DNA of 64,000 bases. Origin: Microbacterium lemovicicum. GTDB lineage: Bacteria; Actinomycetota; Actinomycetes; Actinomycetales; Microbacteriaceae. A program made the position numbers and the translations under genes. A model generated the notes under the pieces. The model made no database searches. It was given only the letters and a program-made list of their open reading frames with translations, and was not told the origin of the DNA. The DNA is taken from NCBI RefSeq assembly GCF_003991875.1, contig NZ_CP031423.1, positions 1,302,001 through 1,366,000 of the forward strand. Reading direction: 5' to 3'. The first letter of the stretch is position 1, and each line of letters begins with the position of its first letter. This document shows positions 9,985 to 21,741 of this stretch, piece after piece.

Positions 9985-10962
9985 GTGCCGCTGACCGCCG
10001 ACGTGAAGGCCGAGCTCATGGCCGTCCGCGACCTGCGGCCCACCGCCCGGGTCGCCGAACTGACCTCCCTCCTGCGCTTCTCGGGAGGGCTGCACTCCAT
10101 CGCCAACCGCGTCGCGGTGGAGGCGGAGCTCGACTCCGACGCCCTCGCCCGGCGCACCGCACGCGACCTGATGGAGTTGTACGGCGTGCGCCCCGAGCTC
10201 GTGCACGTGCAGGGTTCCGGCCAGCGCAGCGGCAGCCACTACGCCGTGCGCGTCATCGAGGGCGGTGAGACCCTCGCCCGGCAGACGGGCCTCCTCGACC
10301 AGCGCCGCCGCCCCGTGCGCGGCCTCCCGAACAAGCTGACGACCGGCTCGCGCGGCGATCTGTCCGCCGTCTGGCGCGGTGCGTTCCTCGCGTCCGGCTC
10401 CCTGAGTGAGCCCGGGCGCTCCGCCGCGCTCGAGATCGCGTGCCCGTCGCCCGAGGCCGCCATGGCCCTCGTCGGGGCCGCCCACCGGCTGGGCATCCCC
10501 GCCAAGGCGCGCGAGGTGCGCGGCGTGCCGCGCGTCGTCGTCCGCGACGGCGAGGCCATCCGCCAGACGCTCGCCGAGATGGGCGCGAAGCGCACCGCCG
10601 GCGAGTGGGATCAGCTCCGCCAGCGGCGCGAGGTGCGCGCCGGGGTGAATCGGCTCGTCAACTTCGACGACGCGAACCTGCGCCGCTCCGCCCAGGCCGC
10701 CGTCGCCGCCTGCGCCCGCGTCGAGCGCGCGCTCGAGATCCTCGGCGACGAGGTGCCCGACCACCTGAAGGAGGCCGGCGATCTGCGCCTCGCGCACCGC
10801 GATGCCAGCCTCGACGAGCTCGGCCACCACGCCGACCCTCCGCTGACCAAGGACGCCGTGGCCGGCCGCATCCGGCGCCTCCTGGCCATGGCCGACAAGA
10901 AGGCCGAGCAGGACGGCGTGCCCGACACCGAGTCGGCCGTGCCGGTGGGTGTCGAGGACTGA
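9985..10962 (+). CDS. whiA: sporulation/cell-division regulator WhiA
   Basis: DNA-binding protein of 325 residues combining a LAGLIDADG homing-endonuclease-like N-terminal fold with a C-terminal helix-turn-helix ([26 protein letters not shown]). In streptomycetes WhiA works with WhiB to switch on sporulation division genes; in non-sporulating actinobacteria and Bacillus it is kept and affects division and chromosome segregation. The GTG at 9985 follows GAGGAG by 4 nt and gives the usual [10 protein letters not shown] start; an in-frame TTG at 9973 would overlap that site. Terminated by the hairpin at 10970-11003. Confidence 0.95.
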   Translation: MPLTADVKAELMAVRDLRPTARVAELTSLLRFSGGLHSIANRVAVEAELDSDALARRTARDLMELYGVRPELVHVQGSGQRSGSHYAVRVIEGGETLARQTGLLDQRRRPVRGLPNKLTTGSRGDLSAVWRGAFLASGSLSEPGRSAALEIACPSPEAAMALVGAAHRLGIPAKAREVRGVPRVVVRDGEAIRQTLAEMGAKRTAGEWDQLRQRREVRAGVNRLVNFDDANLRRSAQAAVAACARVERALEILGDEVPDHLKEAGDLRLAHRDASLDELGHHADPPLTKDAVAGRIRRLLAMADKKAEQDGVPDTESAVPVGVED

Positions 10963-10969
10963 GACCTCC

Positions 10970-11003
10970 GGGCGGGCGGACGCCGCGGCGTCCGATATCG
11001 CCC
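10970..11003 (+). terminator. putative whiA terminator
   Basis: A perfect 8-bp inverted repeat (10977-10994) inside weaker GGGCG/CGCCC outer arms, starting 7 nt after the whiA stop. Confidence 0.55.
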
Positions 11004-11047
11004 GTCATGCGGGGAAGCAACCCCTGCTCCACCGCGTTGCCCCTCAC

Positions 11048-11053
11048 TAGGAT
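11048..11053 (+). promoter_or_regulatory. sodA -10 element
   Basis: TAGGAT about 62 nt upstream of the sodA start, leaving a leader of about 55 nt that ends in the purine-rich GGAAGAAGAGAAC ribosome-binding region. Confidence 0.45.
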
Positions 11054-11114
11054 GAACACGTCACCCTCGCCGCGCCGAGGAGCCTCGGCCCGGCGCCGAC
11101 CGGAAGAAGAGAAC

Positions 11115-12856
<1,742 letters not shown>

Positions 12857-12864
12857 GCCCGGCC

Positions 12865-14082
12865 ATGGCCCTGCGCACCCTCGACACCCTGGGTTCGCTG
12901 GCCGGCAAGCGCGTCATCGTCCGTGCTGACCTCAACGTCCCCCTCAAGGACGCGGTCATCACGGACGACGGCCGTGTGCGGGCCACGCTCCCCACGCTGA
13001 ACGCCCTCATCGACCAGGGCGCGCGCGTCGTCGTCTGCTCCCACCTGGGACGACCCGACGGCGCACCCGACGACCGCTACAGCCTGGCTCCCGTCGCCGA
13101 GCGGCTCTCCGAGCTGCTGGGCTCGCCGGTCGCCTTCGCCCGTGACACCGTGGGCGAGTCCGCCCGCGAGACCGTCGACGGCCTCGCGGACGGCGACGTC
13201 GCGGTGCTGGAGAACCTGCGCTTCAACGCGGGCGAGACGTCCAAGGACGATGCGGAGCGCCGGGCCTTCGCGCAGCAGCTCGCCGCCCTGGGTGACGTCC
13301 TGGTGTCGGACGGATTCGGTGTCGTCCACCGGAAGCAGGCGAGCGTCTACGAGCTCGCCGAGCTGCTGCCGTCCGCAGCAGGCCTGCTCATCGCCACCGA
13401 GCTCGACGTCCTGGACCGTCTCACCGAGAACCCCGAGCGGCCGTACACGGTCGTGCTCGGCGGCTCGAAGGTCAGCGACAAGCTCGGTGTCATCGAGCAC
13501 CTGCTCCCGCGCGTCGACCGCCTCCTCATCGGGGGCGGCATGATGTTCACCTTCCTCAAGGCGCAGGGCCACGCCGTCGGCAAGAGCCTCCTGGAGGAGG
13601 ACCAGCTCGAGCGCGTGCGCGGCTACATCGCGACCGCACAGGAGCGCGGCGTCGAGCTCGTGCTCCCCGTGGACGCCGAGGTGGCGGCATCCTTCTCCGC
13701 CGACGCGGCGCATGTGACGGCCGACGTCGACGGACTCGAGGACACCCCTGCCGGTGCGGACGGTCTGGGGCTCGACATCGGCCCCCGCACCGCGGAGCAG
13801 TTCGCGGACGTCATCCGCTCGAGCAGCACGGTGTTCTGGAACGGCCCGATGGGCGTGTTCGAGTTCGCCGACTTCGCGCACGGCACGCGCTCCGTCGCCC
13901 AGGCGCTCACCGAGGTCGACGGCCTGTCGGTCGTCGGCGGCGGCGACTCGGCGGCGGCAGTGCGCCAGCTCGGCTTCACCGACGACCAATTCGGACACAT
14001 CTCGACGGGCGGCGGAGCGAGCCTGGAGTTCCTCGAGGGCAAGAAGCTCCCCGGACTGGAGGTCCTCGGATGGTCGCAGTGA
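12865..14082 (+). CDS. pgk: phosphoglycerate kinase
   Basis: Substrate-level ATP-forming enzyme converting 1,3-bisphosphoglycerate to 3-phosphoglycerate, 405 residues. Conserved elements seen: RADLNVPLKD near the N-terminus, SHLGRPDG, ENLRFNAGE, VLGGSKVSDKLGV, FWNGPMGVFE and the nucleotide-binding GGGDSAAAVRQLG near the C-terminus. Located 8 nt after gap and overlapping tpiA by 13 nt, so the three are co-translated. Confidence 0.97.
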   Translation: MALRTLDTLGSLAGKRVIVRADLNVPLKDAVITDDGRVRATLPTLNALIDQGARVVVCSHLGRPDGAPDDRYSLAPVAERLSELLGSPVAFARDTVGESARETVDGLADGDVAVLENLRFNAGETSKDDAERRAFAQQLAALGDVLVSDGFGVVHRKQASVYELAELLPSAAGLLIATELDVLDRLTENPERPYTVVLGGSKVSDKLGVIEHLLPRVDRLLIGGGMMFTFLKAQGHAVGKSLLEEDQLERVRGYIATAQERGVELVLPVDAEVAASFSADAAHVTADVDGLEDTPAGADGLGLDIGPRTAEQFADVIRSSSTVFWNGPMGVFEFADFAHGTRSVAQALTEVDGLSVVGGGDSAAAVRQLGFTDDQFGHISTGGGASLEFLEGKKLPGLEVLGWSQ

Positions 14083-14885
14083 CGCAGGAATCGACGGGCG
14101 GCGCCGCGCGCACCCCGTTCATCGCCGGCAACTGGAAGATGAACCTGGATCACCTCCAGGCCGTCGCGTTCGTGCAGAAGCTGCAGTGGACGCTGAAGGA
14201 CGCCAAGCACGAGGACGGCTCGGTCGAGGTCGGGATCTTCCCCCCGTTCACCGACATCCGCACCGTCCAGACGCTGATCGACGCCGACAAGATCCCGTTC
14301 TCGCTCGGCGGCCAGGACCTCTCCACGAAGGACTCCGGCGCGTACACCGGCGAGGTCTCGGGACAGTTCCTCGCGAAGCTCGACTGCCGCTACGTGATCA
14401 TCGGGCACTCCGAGCGTCGCGAGTACCACCAGGAGAGCGACGAGATCGTCGCCGCCAAGGTGCAGGCGGCGCTGCGTTACGGGCTCGTGCCGGTGATCTG
14501 CGTCGGTGAGACCGCCGACGACCTCGAGGAGTTCGGCGCGAGCGCCGTGCCCGTCGGCCAGCTCAGGGTCGCACTCGAAGGCGTCCCCGCCGACGCGGAC
14601 ATCGTGGTGGCGTACGAGCCGGTCTGGGCCATCGGCTCCGGCAAGGCCGCGACGCCCGACCAGGCACAGGACGTCTGCGCGAAGCTCCGCGCGGTGGTGG
14701 GGGAGTCCCTCGGGGCCGACGCCGCCGCGCGCACCCGCGTGCTCTACGGCGGCTCGGTGAAGTCCGCGAACATCGCGAGCTTCATGCGCGAACCCGATGT
14801 GGACGGCGCCCTCGTGGGCGGCGCGAGCCTCGTCGTCGACGAGTTCGCCGCCATCATCCGCTTCCAGAAGCACGTCGGCGTCTGA
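14070..14885 (+). CDS. tpiA: triosephosphate isomerase
   Basis: Interconverts dihydroxyacetone phosphate and glyceraldehyde-3-phosphate; 271 residues, slightly long because of an N-terminal extension before FIAGNWKMN. Catalytic Lys in GNWKMN, His in GHSERR and Glu in AYEPVWAIGSG are all present, as is the phosphate-binding YGGSVKSAN loop. The ATG at 14070 overlaps the 3' end of pgk and has GGAGG at 14058-14062, 7 nt away; a GTG nine bases later is too far from that site. Last gene of the glycolytic operon. Confidence 0.96.
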   Translation: MVAVTQESTGGAARTPFIAGNWKMNLDHLQAVAFVQKLQWTLKDAKHEDGSVEVGIFPPFTDIRTVQTLIDADKIPFSLGGQDLSTKDSGAYTGEVSGQFLAKLDCRYVIIGHSERREYHQESDEIVAAKVQAALRYGLVPVICVGETADDLEEFGASAVPVGQLRVALEGVPADADIVVAYEPVWAIGSGKAATPDQAQDVCAKLRAVVGESLGADAAARTRVLYGGSVKSANIASFMREPDVDGALVGGASLVVDEFAAIIRFQKHVGV

Positions 14886-14894
14886 CGACACCGT

Positions 14895-14931
14895 CCGCCC
14901 CGCCCGCCGCCCGTTGCGGCGAGCGGGGCGG
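14895..14931 (+). terminator. terminator of the gap-pgk-tpi operon
   Basis: 15-bp stem with one mismatch and a CCCGTTG loop (14895-14909 with 14917-14931), 10 nt after the tpiA stop. Confidence 0.75.
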
Positions 14932-14946
14932 AATCGTGTCAGCCGG

Positions 14947-14952
14947 TATACT
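14947..14952 (+). promoter_or_regulatory. secG-rbpA -10 element
   Basis: TATACT, the best consensus -10 in the window, 47 nt upstream of the secG GTG. Transcription should start near 14959, just before a stem-loop. Confidence 0.65.
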
Positions 14953-14962
14953 CGAGGCTTGT

Positions 14963-14979
14963 GCGGTCCATCGGACCGC
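14963..14979 (+). promoter_or_regulatory. 5'-terminal stem-loop of the secG leader
   Basis: Perfect 7-bp stem GCGGTCC/GGACCGC with a 3-nt loop, beginning 10 nt after the -10, i.e. at the very start of the predicted mRNA. The ribosome-binding region GAAAGGCT follows at 14983-14990. Confidence 0.55.
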
Positions 14980-14999
14980 GGTGAAAGGCTTCAACGACT

Positions 15000-15248
15000 G
15001 TGGACATCCTCCAGTTCGTCCTGCAGGTGCTGCTCGGCATCACGAGCCTCCTGCTGACGCTCCTCATCCTGCTGCACAAGGGCCGCGGTGGCGGCCTCTC
15101 CGACATGTTCGGCGGCGGCATGACCTCGGCGATGGGCTCTTCGGGCCTCGCCGAGCGCAACCTCAATCGCTTCACCGTGATCCTCGCACTCGCGTGGTTC
15201 CTGTCCATCGTGGCCCTCGGCCTCATCACCAAATTCCAGGGGATCTGA
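15000..15248 (+). CDS. secG: preprotein translocase subunit SecG
   Basis: An 82-residue inner-membrane subunit of the SecYEG channel. Two hydrophobic segments (about residues 4-24 and 58-78) flank the conserved HKGRGGGLSDMFGGG loop and the SSGLAERNLNR motif. GTG start with GAAAGG upstream. It sits after the triose operon, the usual actinobacterial position. rbpA starts one base after the stop, so secG and rbpA are one transcript. Confidence 0.95.
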   Translation: MDILQFVLQVLLGITSLLLTLLILLHKGRGGGLSDMFGGGMTSAMGSSGLAERNLNRFTVILALAWFLSIVALGLITKFQGI

Positions 15249-15249
15249 C

Positions 15250-15606
15250 ATGGCCACAGGAGGAAACGCGATCCGCGGCACCCGCGTCGGTGCAGGACCC
15301 ATGGGCGAGCAGGACCACGGCTTCCACGCCGACCGCGTCGCCATCTCCTACTGGGACGCCCTGGGCAACGAGACCGTCCGCCACTTCGCCGCCGGCATCG
15401 CCGACGAGGAGATCCCCGAGACGATCGACTCCCCGCACTCCGGGCTTCCCGCCGGTCGCGACCGCGAGAACCCGCCGGCCGTCGCCAAGACGGAGCCGTA
15501 CAAGACGCACCTGGCCTACGTGAAGGAGCGCCGTACCGAGAAGGAAGCCACCGACCTCCTCGACGACGCACTGCAGCAGCTGCGCGAGCGCCGCGGTCAG
15601 GGCTGA
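15250..15606 (+). CDS. rbpA: RNA polymerase-binding protein RbpA
   Basis: Essential actinobacterial transcription factor, 118 residues, that binds sigma and RNA polymerase and stabilises the open complex. The N-terminal RGTRVGAGPMGE basic segment, the core domain (residues 30-75) and the C-terminal sigma-interacting helix (EATDLLDDALQQLRER) are present. The two Cys pairs that hold zinc in Streptomyces RbpA are absent: the equivalent positions read DALGNET and SPHSG, so this is a zinc-free type like the mycobacterial one. The ATG follows the secG stop by one base and is preceded by the secG end. Confidence 0.93.
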   Translation: MATGGNAIRGTRVGAGPMGEQDHGFHADRVAISYWDALGNETVRHFAAGIADEEIPETIDSPHSGLPAGRDRENPPAVAKTEPYKTHLAYVKERRTEKEATDLLDDALQQLRERRGQG

Positions 15607-15623
15607 CCGCGCGCACACGACGA

Positions 15624-15663
15624 AAAGGGAGAAGCGGATGCCTCGGCATCCGCTTCTCCCTTT
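15624..15663. terminator. bidirectional terminator between rbpA and pgl
   Basis: Perfect 18-bp stem with CTCG loop (15624-15641 with 15646-15663). The stem ends in AAA...TTT, giving a short U-run in both directions; it separates convergent operons. Confidence 0.9.
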
Positions 15664-15686
15664 GCTGTCCGGTGCGGTCGTCCGGC

Positions 15687-16478
15687 TCAGTAGTCGCGGT
15701 CGATGAGCTCCTGCGGGACCTGTGCGGCGGCGGCGTCGTCGACGAAGAGCACCGTCCGCCGACGGCCCTTCGCGCCGGCGGCGGGGACGCTCAGGTAGCT
15801 CGCTCCGGCGAGGGCCAGTCCGAGCGCAGAGGCCTTGTCGGCTCCGGCGAGCACCATCCACACGCGCTGCGACGAGTTGATCACCGGCCGGGTGACCGAG
15901 ATGCGATCCGGCGGCGGCTTGGGGGAGTCCCGCACCGCGACGGTGGAGACGTCGACGAGCGAGATCTCCGGCCGGTCGGGGAACAGCGAGGCGATGTGGC
16001 CGTCGGGGCCCACGCCCAGCAAGCAGATGTCGAACGACGGCCAGGGGCCGCTGTCGGCGCGGTCGGCCGGGGCGAAGGCCGCCAGCTCCTCGGCGTAGGC
16101 GGAGGCCGCGGCATCCAGATCCAGGCCGCTGTCGGTCGACGCCATCGCGTGGATGTTCGCTGCGGGGATGTCGAGGCCGTCGAGGAAGGCCTCGCGGGCC
16201 TGCTTCTCGTTGCGGTCGTCGGAATCCTGCGCGACGAAACGCTCGTCGCTCCACCAGAAGTGCACGCGCGACCAGTCGATCTTCGACGCCTTCGGCCGGG
16301 CGGCCGCGGCGCGCAGCACCGCGGTGCCCATCGTGCCGCCGGTCAGGGAGACGTGCACCGTCTCGCCGGCTTCGCTGCGCTTGTAGACCCGGCTGAGGAA
16401 GCGCGAGGCGACCGAATCCGCGAGGTGATCGGTGTCGGGACTGATCACGACCCGCTTCTCGGTGAAGAACTCAGCCAT
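15687..16478 (-). CDS. pgl: 6-phosphogluconolactonase
   Basis: DevB-type lactonase of the oxidative pentose phosphate pathway, 263 residues, hydrolysing 6-phosphoglucono-1,5-lactone. Signatures: SLTGGTMGTAVL near residue 45, WSDERFV, and LLGVGPDGHIASLFP in the C-terminal half. Last gene of a six-gene minus-strand operon; its start overlaps the end of opcA by 8 nt, and the strong terminator at 15624-15663 follows it. Confidence 0.95.
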   Translation of the reverse strand: MAEFFTEKRVVISPDTDHLADSVASRFLSRVYKRSEAGETVHVSLTGGTMGTAVLRAAAARPKASKIDWSRVHFWWSDERFVAQDSDDRNEKQAREAFLDGLDIPAANIHAMASTDSGLDLDAAASAYAEELAAFAPADRADSGPWPSFDICLLGVGPDGHIASLFPDRPEISLVDVSTVAVRDSPKPPPDRISVTRPVINSSQRVWMVLAGADKASALGLALAGASYLSVPAAGAKGRRRTVLFVDDAAAAQVPQELIDRDY

Positions 16479-17430
16479 TCGTCTCCGTTGCCTCCGGCGG
16501 GTCCAAGAGCGACCAGCCCTCGGTGATCACTCGACCATACAGGACGTCCGGATCGAGCCTGCGCAGCTCCTCGGCCAGGCACTCCCGCAGGGTGCGACGG
16601 GGGAAAGCGAGGTCGTGACTGGGCTGACCGGGCTGCGTGAGCACCGCCATCCCCGGGGTCGGACGCTCCAGCACGATATCTCCGCCGGCTCGCGTCATGC
16701 GCACCGACTTGATGCCGTGCGGCCACTCGTCGGCCGACAGATAGGAGTACGCCACCGGCACGTCGAGCTTCAGACGCAGCCACGCCGCGAGGAGCGCCGT
16801 GGACGGGGAGTCGGAGGCGCCGCGCACCTCGACGGCGGTGACCTCCTCGTACGGCGGCTGGTCGAGGACAGCCGCGAGCTGCTCGCGCCAGCGGGTGAGC
16901 CGCGTCCACGCGAAGTCGGTGTCGCCGGGCGCGTAGCTCTCGCCGAGGCCGGCGATCCAGGACGCGGGGTCGTCCTGCGTCGAGGCGTCCGTGATCCGTC
17001 GCTGCGCGATGCGGCCGATCGGAGACTCTGCGCGCATCGGCGGGGCGTCGCCGGGCCACCAGGCCACGACAGGCGCGTCGGGCAGCAGGAGTCCGGTGAC
17101 GAGGCTCTCCGGGTTGGACCCCGCGGCGCCGAACGCGCGCAGCACCACGACCTCGCTGGCGCCGGCGTCACCGCCCACGCGGATCTGCGCGTCCAGGCGG
17201 GCGTCGGCGTCGTCTCCGTCGCCGCCGTTGACGATCAGCACGATGACGCGCATCGGGTGCTCGCGCGAGGCGTCGTTCGCCGCCTCGATGACCTGCTCCT
17301 CGAGCCCGCGCCGGGTGGCGATGATGAGCGTCAGCACACGACCGAGGGCGACGGCGCCGCCCTCCTCGCGCACGTTGACCAGCGCGCGGGAGATCTTGCT
17401 GACGTTGGTGTCGGGCAGTTCGATGATCAC
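16471..17430 (-). CDS. opcA: glucose-6-phosphate dehydrogenase assembly protein OpcA
   Basis: A 319-residue protein matching actinobacterial OpcA, a partner needed for full activity or redox control of glucose-6-phosphate dehydrogenase. Recognised by [13 protein letters not shown] near residue 28, [14 protein letters not shown] in the middle and its fixed place between zwf and pgl. It has no catalytic motif of its own. Its start overlaps the zwf end by 4 nt (ATGA arrangement), pointing to coupled translation and perhaps fixed stoichiometry with zwf. Confidence 0.92.
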   Translation of the reverse strand: MIIELPDTNVSKISRALVNVREEGGAVALGRVLTLIIATRRGLEEQVIEAANDASREHPMRVIVLIVNGGDGDDADARLDAQIRVGGDAGASEVVVLRAFGAAGSNPESLVTGLLLPDAPVVAWWPGDAPPMRAESPIGRIAQRRITDASTQDDPASWIAGLGESYAPGDTDFAWTRLTRWREQLAAVLDQPPYEEVTAVEVRGASDSPSTALLAAWLRLKLDVPVAYSYLSADEWPHGIKSVRMTRAGGDIVLERPTPGMAVLTQPGQPSHDLAFPRRTLRECLAEELRRLDPDVLYGRVITEGWSLLDPPEATETNG

Positions 17431-18977
17431 GGACGTCTCCAGGTTCTTCCGTCACGGGCGAGCAGTTCGTCGGCGGATGCCGGACCCCACGAGCCGGGGG
17501 CGTACTGCTCCAGCGGGCCGCCCTGCTCGGCCCAGAAGTCCTCGATGGGGTCGAGGATCTTCCACGAGAGCTCGACCTCCTCGTGACGGGGGAACAGCGG
17601 CGGGTCACCGAGGAGGACATCGAGGATGAGACGCTCGTAGGCCTCGGGGCTCGCCTCGGTGAACGCGTGGCCGTAGCCGAAGTCCATCGTGACGTCGCGC
17701 ACCTGCGTGCCGACGCCGGGGACCTTGGAGCCGAAGCGGATCGTGACGCCCTCGTCGGGCTGCACGCGGATCACGAGCGCGTTCTGGCCGAGCTCCTCGG
17801 TCTGGCTGCGACCGAACAGCAGCTGCGGCGCGCGCTTGAACACGACGGCGATCTCGGTCACGCGACGGCCGAGGCGCTTACCCGTGCGCAGGTAGAAGGG
17901 CACGTCGGCCCATCGGCGCGTGTTCACCTCGAGCTTGACGGCCGCGTAGGTCTCCGTCGTGGAGTCGGGCTTCATCCCGTCCTCCTCGAGGAAGCCGAGC
18001 ACATGCTCGCCGCCCTGCCACCCGCCGGCGTACTGCCCGCGGGCGGTGGCCAGGGAGAGGTCCTCCGGCAGCCGCACGGCGGCGAGAACCTTCTCCTTCT
18101 CGGCGCGGAGGTCCTTCGCGTTGAAGCTGATCGGCTCCTCCATCGCGGTGAGCGCCATCAGCTGCAGGAGGTGGTTCTGGATGACGTCGCGCGCGGCGCC
18201 GATCCCGTCGTAGTAGCCCGCACGGCCCCCGACGCCGATGTCCTCGGCCATCGTGATCTGCACGTGGTCGACGTAGTTGCGGTTCCAGAGCGGCTCGTAC
18301 AGCTCGTTGGCGAAGCGCAGCGCGAGGATGTTCTGCACCGTCTCCTTGCCGAGGTAGTGGTCGATCCGGAAGATCGAGTCCGTCGGGAAGGCCGAGCGCA
18401 GCGCGTCGTTGAGCGCGCGCGCCGAGTCGAGGTCGTGTCCGAAGGGCTTCTCGATCACCACGCGGCGCCAGCAGTCGTCGTCGCCCGCGTCCTCGCCCAC
18501 CAGACCCGAATCCTTCAGCTGCTTCGCGACGATCGGGAAGTCCTTGGGGGGGATCGACAGGTAGTACGCGTGATTGCCCATCGTGCCGCGCTCCACGTCC
18601 AGGGCGTCGACGGTCTCGCGCAGGCGCGCGAACGACTCCGGGTCGTCGAAGGTGCCCTGCACGAATCGGATGCCCTGGAGCAGCTGACGCCACGTGTCCT
18701 CGCGGAACTCCGTGCGCGCGTGCTCGCGGACCGCGTCGTAGACGACCTGGGCGAAGTCCTGGTCCTCCCAGTCGCGGCGCGCGAACCCCACCAGCGCGAA
18801 GCCGGGCGGCAGCAGGCCGCGGTTCGCCAGATCGTAGACGGCGGGCATGAGCTTCTTGCGGGAGAGGTCTCCCGTGACGCCGAAGATGACGAGCGCGCTC
18901 GGACCGGCGATGCGGTTGAGGCGTCCGTCTTCGGGGTCGCGCAGCGGGTTGTGCCCGCGCGAGATCTGGACGGTCAT
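17427..18977 (-). CDS. zwf: glucose-6-phosphate 1-dehydrogenase
   Basis: NADP-linked first enzyme of the oxidative pentose phosphate pathway, 516 residues. N-terminal dinucleotide-binding [11 protein letters not shown], the substrate and catalytic RIDHYLGKE motif, and the [10 protein letters not shown] segment are intact. The ATG at 18975-18977 follows AGGAG by about 5 nt and comes 7 nt after the pgi stop. Operon order tkt-tal-pgi-zwf-opcA-pgl links the oxidative and non-oxidative branches. Confidence 0.97.
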   Translation of the reverse strand: MTVQISRGHNPLRDPEDGRLNRIAGPSALVIFGVTGDLSRKKLMPAVYDLANRGLLPPGFALVGFARRDWEDQDFAQVVYDAVREHARTEFREDTWRQLLQGIRFVQGTFDDPESFARLRETVDALDVERGTMGNHAYYLSIPPKDFPIVAKQLKDSGLVGEDAGDDDCWRRVVIEKPFGHDLDSARALNDALRSAFPTDSIFRIDHYLGKETVQNILALRFANELYEPLWNRNYVDHVQITMAEDIGVGGRAGYYDGIGAARDVIQNHLLQLMALTAMEEPISFNAKDLRAEKEKVLAAVRLPEDLSLATARGQYAGGWQGGEHVLGFLEEDGMKPDSTTETYAAVKLEVNTRRWADVPFYLRTGKRLGRRVTEIAVVFKRAPQLLFGRSQTEELGQNALVIRVQPDEGVTIRFGSKVPGVGTQVRDVTMDFGYGHAFTEASPEAYERLILDVLLGDPPLFPRHEEVELSWKILDPIEDFWAEQGGPLEQYAPGSWGPASADELLARDGRTWRRP

Positions 18978-18984
18978 CGGACTC

Positions 18985-20604
18985 CTACTGTGCGGCCTCG
19001 AAGAGTGCGAGCACTTCGGGCTGGGGATCGGTGAGGGTGATGGTCAGCACGGGACGGCCGTGGGCCGCGAGCACCGCGGCGTCGCCGGCGGCCTGCGCCG
19101 CGATCAGCTGGCCGAAGGTGAACGGTCGACCGGGGATCTCCAGGTCGACGTCGGTGCTCTCGAGGATCTGGACGAACACGCCGTTGGCGGGACCGCCCTT
19201 GTGATACTGCCCGGTCGAATGGAGGAAGCGCGGCCCCCAGCCGAACGTGGTGGGCCGGCCGGAGTCGGCCGCGATGAGCTCGCGGAGACCCTGGAGCTGC
19301 GGGAGTGACTGCCGGTCGACGTAGGCCTGCACGGCGACGTAGCCGTCGGCGGGAACGCGCTGCCACAGCGCGTCCAGCGCCGCGGCCACCGTGCCGCCCG
19401 TGGCGAGGGCGGGATCGCTGACCCGCACCTCGACGCCGTCGGCGGTGAACGCGGGAGCCGAGGTCTCGGGACGCGACTCCAGCAGCCCGCGGGTCGCGGT
19501 CTTGGCCGACTCGACGTCAGGCTGGTCGAAGGGGTCGATCCCGAGGATGCGCCCCGCGATGGCGGTGGCGTACTCCCACACGATGAACTGCGCGCCGAGC
19601 GAGCCGCTGACCAGCACCTCGTCGTCGTGCCGCTCGAACAGGTGGAAGCGCCCGGCCTCGTCGACGAAGCGCACGACCTGGAGGTCGGCGGGTCGCGTAT
19701 CGAGCTCGGGGGACACCGGGAGCAGGACGACGGGCAGGATGCCGGTGCCGCCCTTGCCCGTGGACTCCGCCACGAGCTGCTCGATCCAGTCCGGCAGCCC
19801 GACGATGTGCGTGCCGTCGCTGACGAGACCCAGCTTGTCGCGGCGCGGGGTGCCGGCGGCGATCGCGGACGCCAGGACGAGCGCGGGGTTCTCCGGGCTG
19901 TCGATGGCGACCTCGAGCAGGGTGGCGTCGGCCTCGTCGAGCAGCTCGGAGATGTCGACGCCGGCGAGGCCGGCGGGCACGAGCCCGAAGGCCGTGAGTG
20001 CGGAGTAGCGGCCGCCGACCGTCGGGTCGGCGGTGAAGACGCGGTACCCGGCTTCGCGAGCGGACTCCTCCAGCGGGGATCCGGGATCGGTCACCACGAC
20101 GATGCGCTGCACCGGGTCGATGCCGACGTCGCGGAAGGCGGCCTCGAAGGCCCGGCGGGCGGAATCGGTCTCGACGGTGGAGCCGGACTTCGACGAGACG
20201 ACCAGGACCGTCCGGTCCAGACCGCCCGTCTCCGGGTCGCCGTCGATGGCGCTCAGCACCTGGCCGGGTGCCGTGGAGTCGAGGATGAGCAGCGGCACGC
20301 CCGCGGTCTGGGCGATCACCTCCGGCGCGAGCGACGACCCGCCCATGCCCGCCAGCACGACGCGGGTGAGCCCCGCGGCGACCAGCTCGGCGCGGAGCGC
20401 CTCGATCTCCGGCACGAGAGGACGGGACACCGACACGGCCTGCAGCCAGCCGAGTCGGCGGGAGGCCTCGTCCTCGGCGGCGGCGCCCCACAGGGTGGGG
20501 TCGCCCGCCGTGAGTCCGGAGGCGACCATGCCCGCGACGAGGCCGGGCAGAGTCTCCTCCACCACGGCCTTCGCACGGCCGGTCAGACGGATGTCGAACG
20601 TCAT
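18985..20604 (-). CDS. pgi: glucose-6-phosphate isomerase
   Basis: Interconverts glucose-6-phosphate and fructose-6-phosphate, 539 residues. The sugar-isomerase core shows [27 protein letters not shown] and the [16 protein letters not shown] segment. Its divergent sequence and its place inside the pentose phosphate operon are usual for Microbacteriaceae and related genera. The ATG (20602-20604) overlaps the tal stop by 4 nt; longer in-frame upstream frames run antisense-like through tal and are not used. Confidence 0.93.
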   Translation of the reverse strand: MTFDIRLTGRAKAVVEETLPGLVAGMVASGLTAGDPTLWGAAAEDEASRRLGWLQAVSVSRPLVPEIEALRAELVAAGLTRVVLAGMGGSSLAPEVIAQTAGVPLLILDSTAPGQVLSAIDGDPETGGLDRTVLVVSSKSGSTVETDSARRAFEAAFRDVGIDPVQRIVVVTDPGSPLEESAREAGYRVFTADPTVGGRYSALTAFGLVPAGLAGVDISELLDEADATLLEVAIDSPENPALVLASAIAAGTPRRDKLGLVSDGTHIVGLPDWIEQLVAESTGKGGTGILPVVLLPVSPELDTRPADLQVVRFVDEAGRFHLFERHDDEVLVSGSLGAQFIVWEYATAIAGRILGIDPFDQPDVESAKTATRGLLESRPETSAPAFTADGVEVRVSDPALATGGTVAAALDALWQRVPADGYVAVQAYVDRQSLPQLQGLRELIAADSGRPTTFGWGPRFLHSTGQYHKGGPANGVFVQILESTDVDLEIPGRPFTFGQLIAAQAAGDAAVLAAHGRPVLTITLTDPQPEVLALFEAAQ

Positions 20605-21719
20605 GCGTCGCCCTGGAGCGAGGACTTCAGGGCCGTCGAGACGGTCTCCTGCAGCTCGTGCCAGGAGGCGATGAACTTCTCGACGCCCTCGTCCTCGAGC
20701 ACCTGGGTCACGTCGGCGAAGTCGACGCCGACGGCGGCCAGCTGATCGAACACCGCGTGGGCGTCGGCGTAGTTGCCGGTGATGGTGTCGCCCTCGAGCA
20801 CGCCGTGGTCGAACGTCGCCTGCAGCGTCTTCTCGGGCATGGTGTTCACCGTGCCGGGTGCGACGAGCTCGGTGACGTAGAGCGTGTCGGGGAGGTTCGG
20901 GTCCTTCACACCGGTCGACGCCCACAGCGGACGCTGGACGGTGGCGCCCGCGGCGAGCAGCTCTTTCGCCCGGTCGTCGGCGAAGCGCTGCTCGAACAGC
21001 TCGTAGGCGAGGCGCGCGTTCGCGATTCCGGCCTTGGACGTGAGCGCCTTCGCCTCGGGGGTGCCGATGGCGGCGAGGCGCTTGTCGACCTCGGTGTCGA
21101 CGCGCGAGACGAAGAACGAGGCGACGGACTGCAGGGTCGAGATGTCGTGACCCGCGGCCTTCGCCTTCTCCACGCCGGCGAGGTACGCGTCGATCACCTC
21201 GCCGTAGCGCTCGAGGCTGAAGATCAGCGTGACGTTGACGGAGATGCCCGCGCCGATGACCTCGGTGATCGCCGGCAGTCCCGCCTTGGTCGCCGGGATC
21301 TTGATCAGCGCGTTCGGGCGGTCGACGGCGGCGGCCAGCTTCTTCGCCTCGGCGATGGTCGCCTCGGTGTCGTGGGCGAGATCGGGGGAGACCTCGATCG
21401 ACACGCGTCCGTCGACGCCGTCGGTGGCTGCGAATACCGGCTGGAAGACGTCCGACGCCGCGCGGACGTCGTCGGTGGTGATCTCGAAGATCGCCTCGTC
21501 GGTGGAGGCGCCGCGCTCGGCGAGGACCTTCACCTGACCGGCGTAGGACTCGCCGTTGGCCAGGGCCCCGGCGAAGATCGTCGGGTTGGTGGTGACGCCG
21601 GTGACGTTGCGGGTGGCGATCAGATCGGCCAGGTTGCCGGTGATGATGCGCTGACGGGACAGGTCATCGAGCCAGATGCTCACTCCGGCGGCTGCCAGCT
21701 GGGCGGTGGGGGTGCTCAT
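20601..21719 (-). CDS. tal: transaldolase
   Basis: Non-oxidative pentose phosphate enzyme of 372 residues, moving a dihydroxyacetone unit between sugar phosphates. [11 protein letters not shown] near residue 38 and the Schiff-base lysine segment [12 protein letters not shown] are present; the C-terminal part carries the actinobacterial long-form segment. The ATG at 21717-21719 gives the standard MSTPTAQL start; the preceding 22-nt gap to tkt carries GAAGGAAGAAG-like purine sequence. Confidence 0.96.
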   Translation of the reverse strand: MSTPTAQLAAAGVSIWLDDLSRQRIITGNLADLIATRNVTGVTTNPTIFAGALANGESYAGQVKVLAERGASTDEAIFEITTDDVRAASDVFQPVFAATDGVDGRVSIEVSPDLAHDTEATIAEAKKLAAAVDRPNALIKIPATKAGLPAITEVIGAGISVNVTLIFSLERYGEVIDAYLAGVEKAKAAGHDISTLQSVASFFVSRVDTEVDKRLAAIGTPEAKALTSKAGIANARLAYELFEQRFADDRAKELLAAGATVQRPLWASTGVKDPNLPDTLYVTELVAPGTVNTMPEKTLQATFDHGVLEGDTITGNYADAHAVFDQLAAVGVDFADVTQVLEDEGVEKFIASWHELQETVSTALKSSLQGDA

Positions 21720-21741
21720 GCGTGCGCTTCTTCCTTCTTCG

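Noticed and set aside
4000..10157. Long open frames antisense to uvrA, uvrC and rapZ (up to about 640 codons)
   Set aside because: They mirror the sense genes' G/C third-position bias, are Arg/Ala/Gly/His-rich with no domain or start signals.
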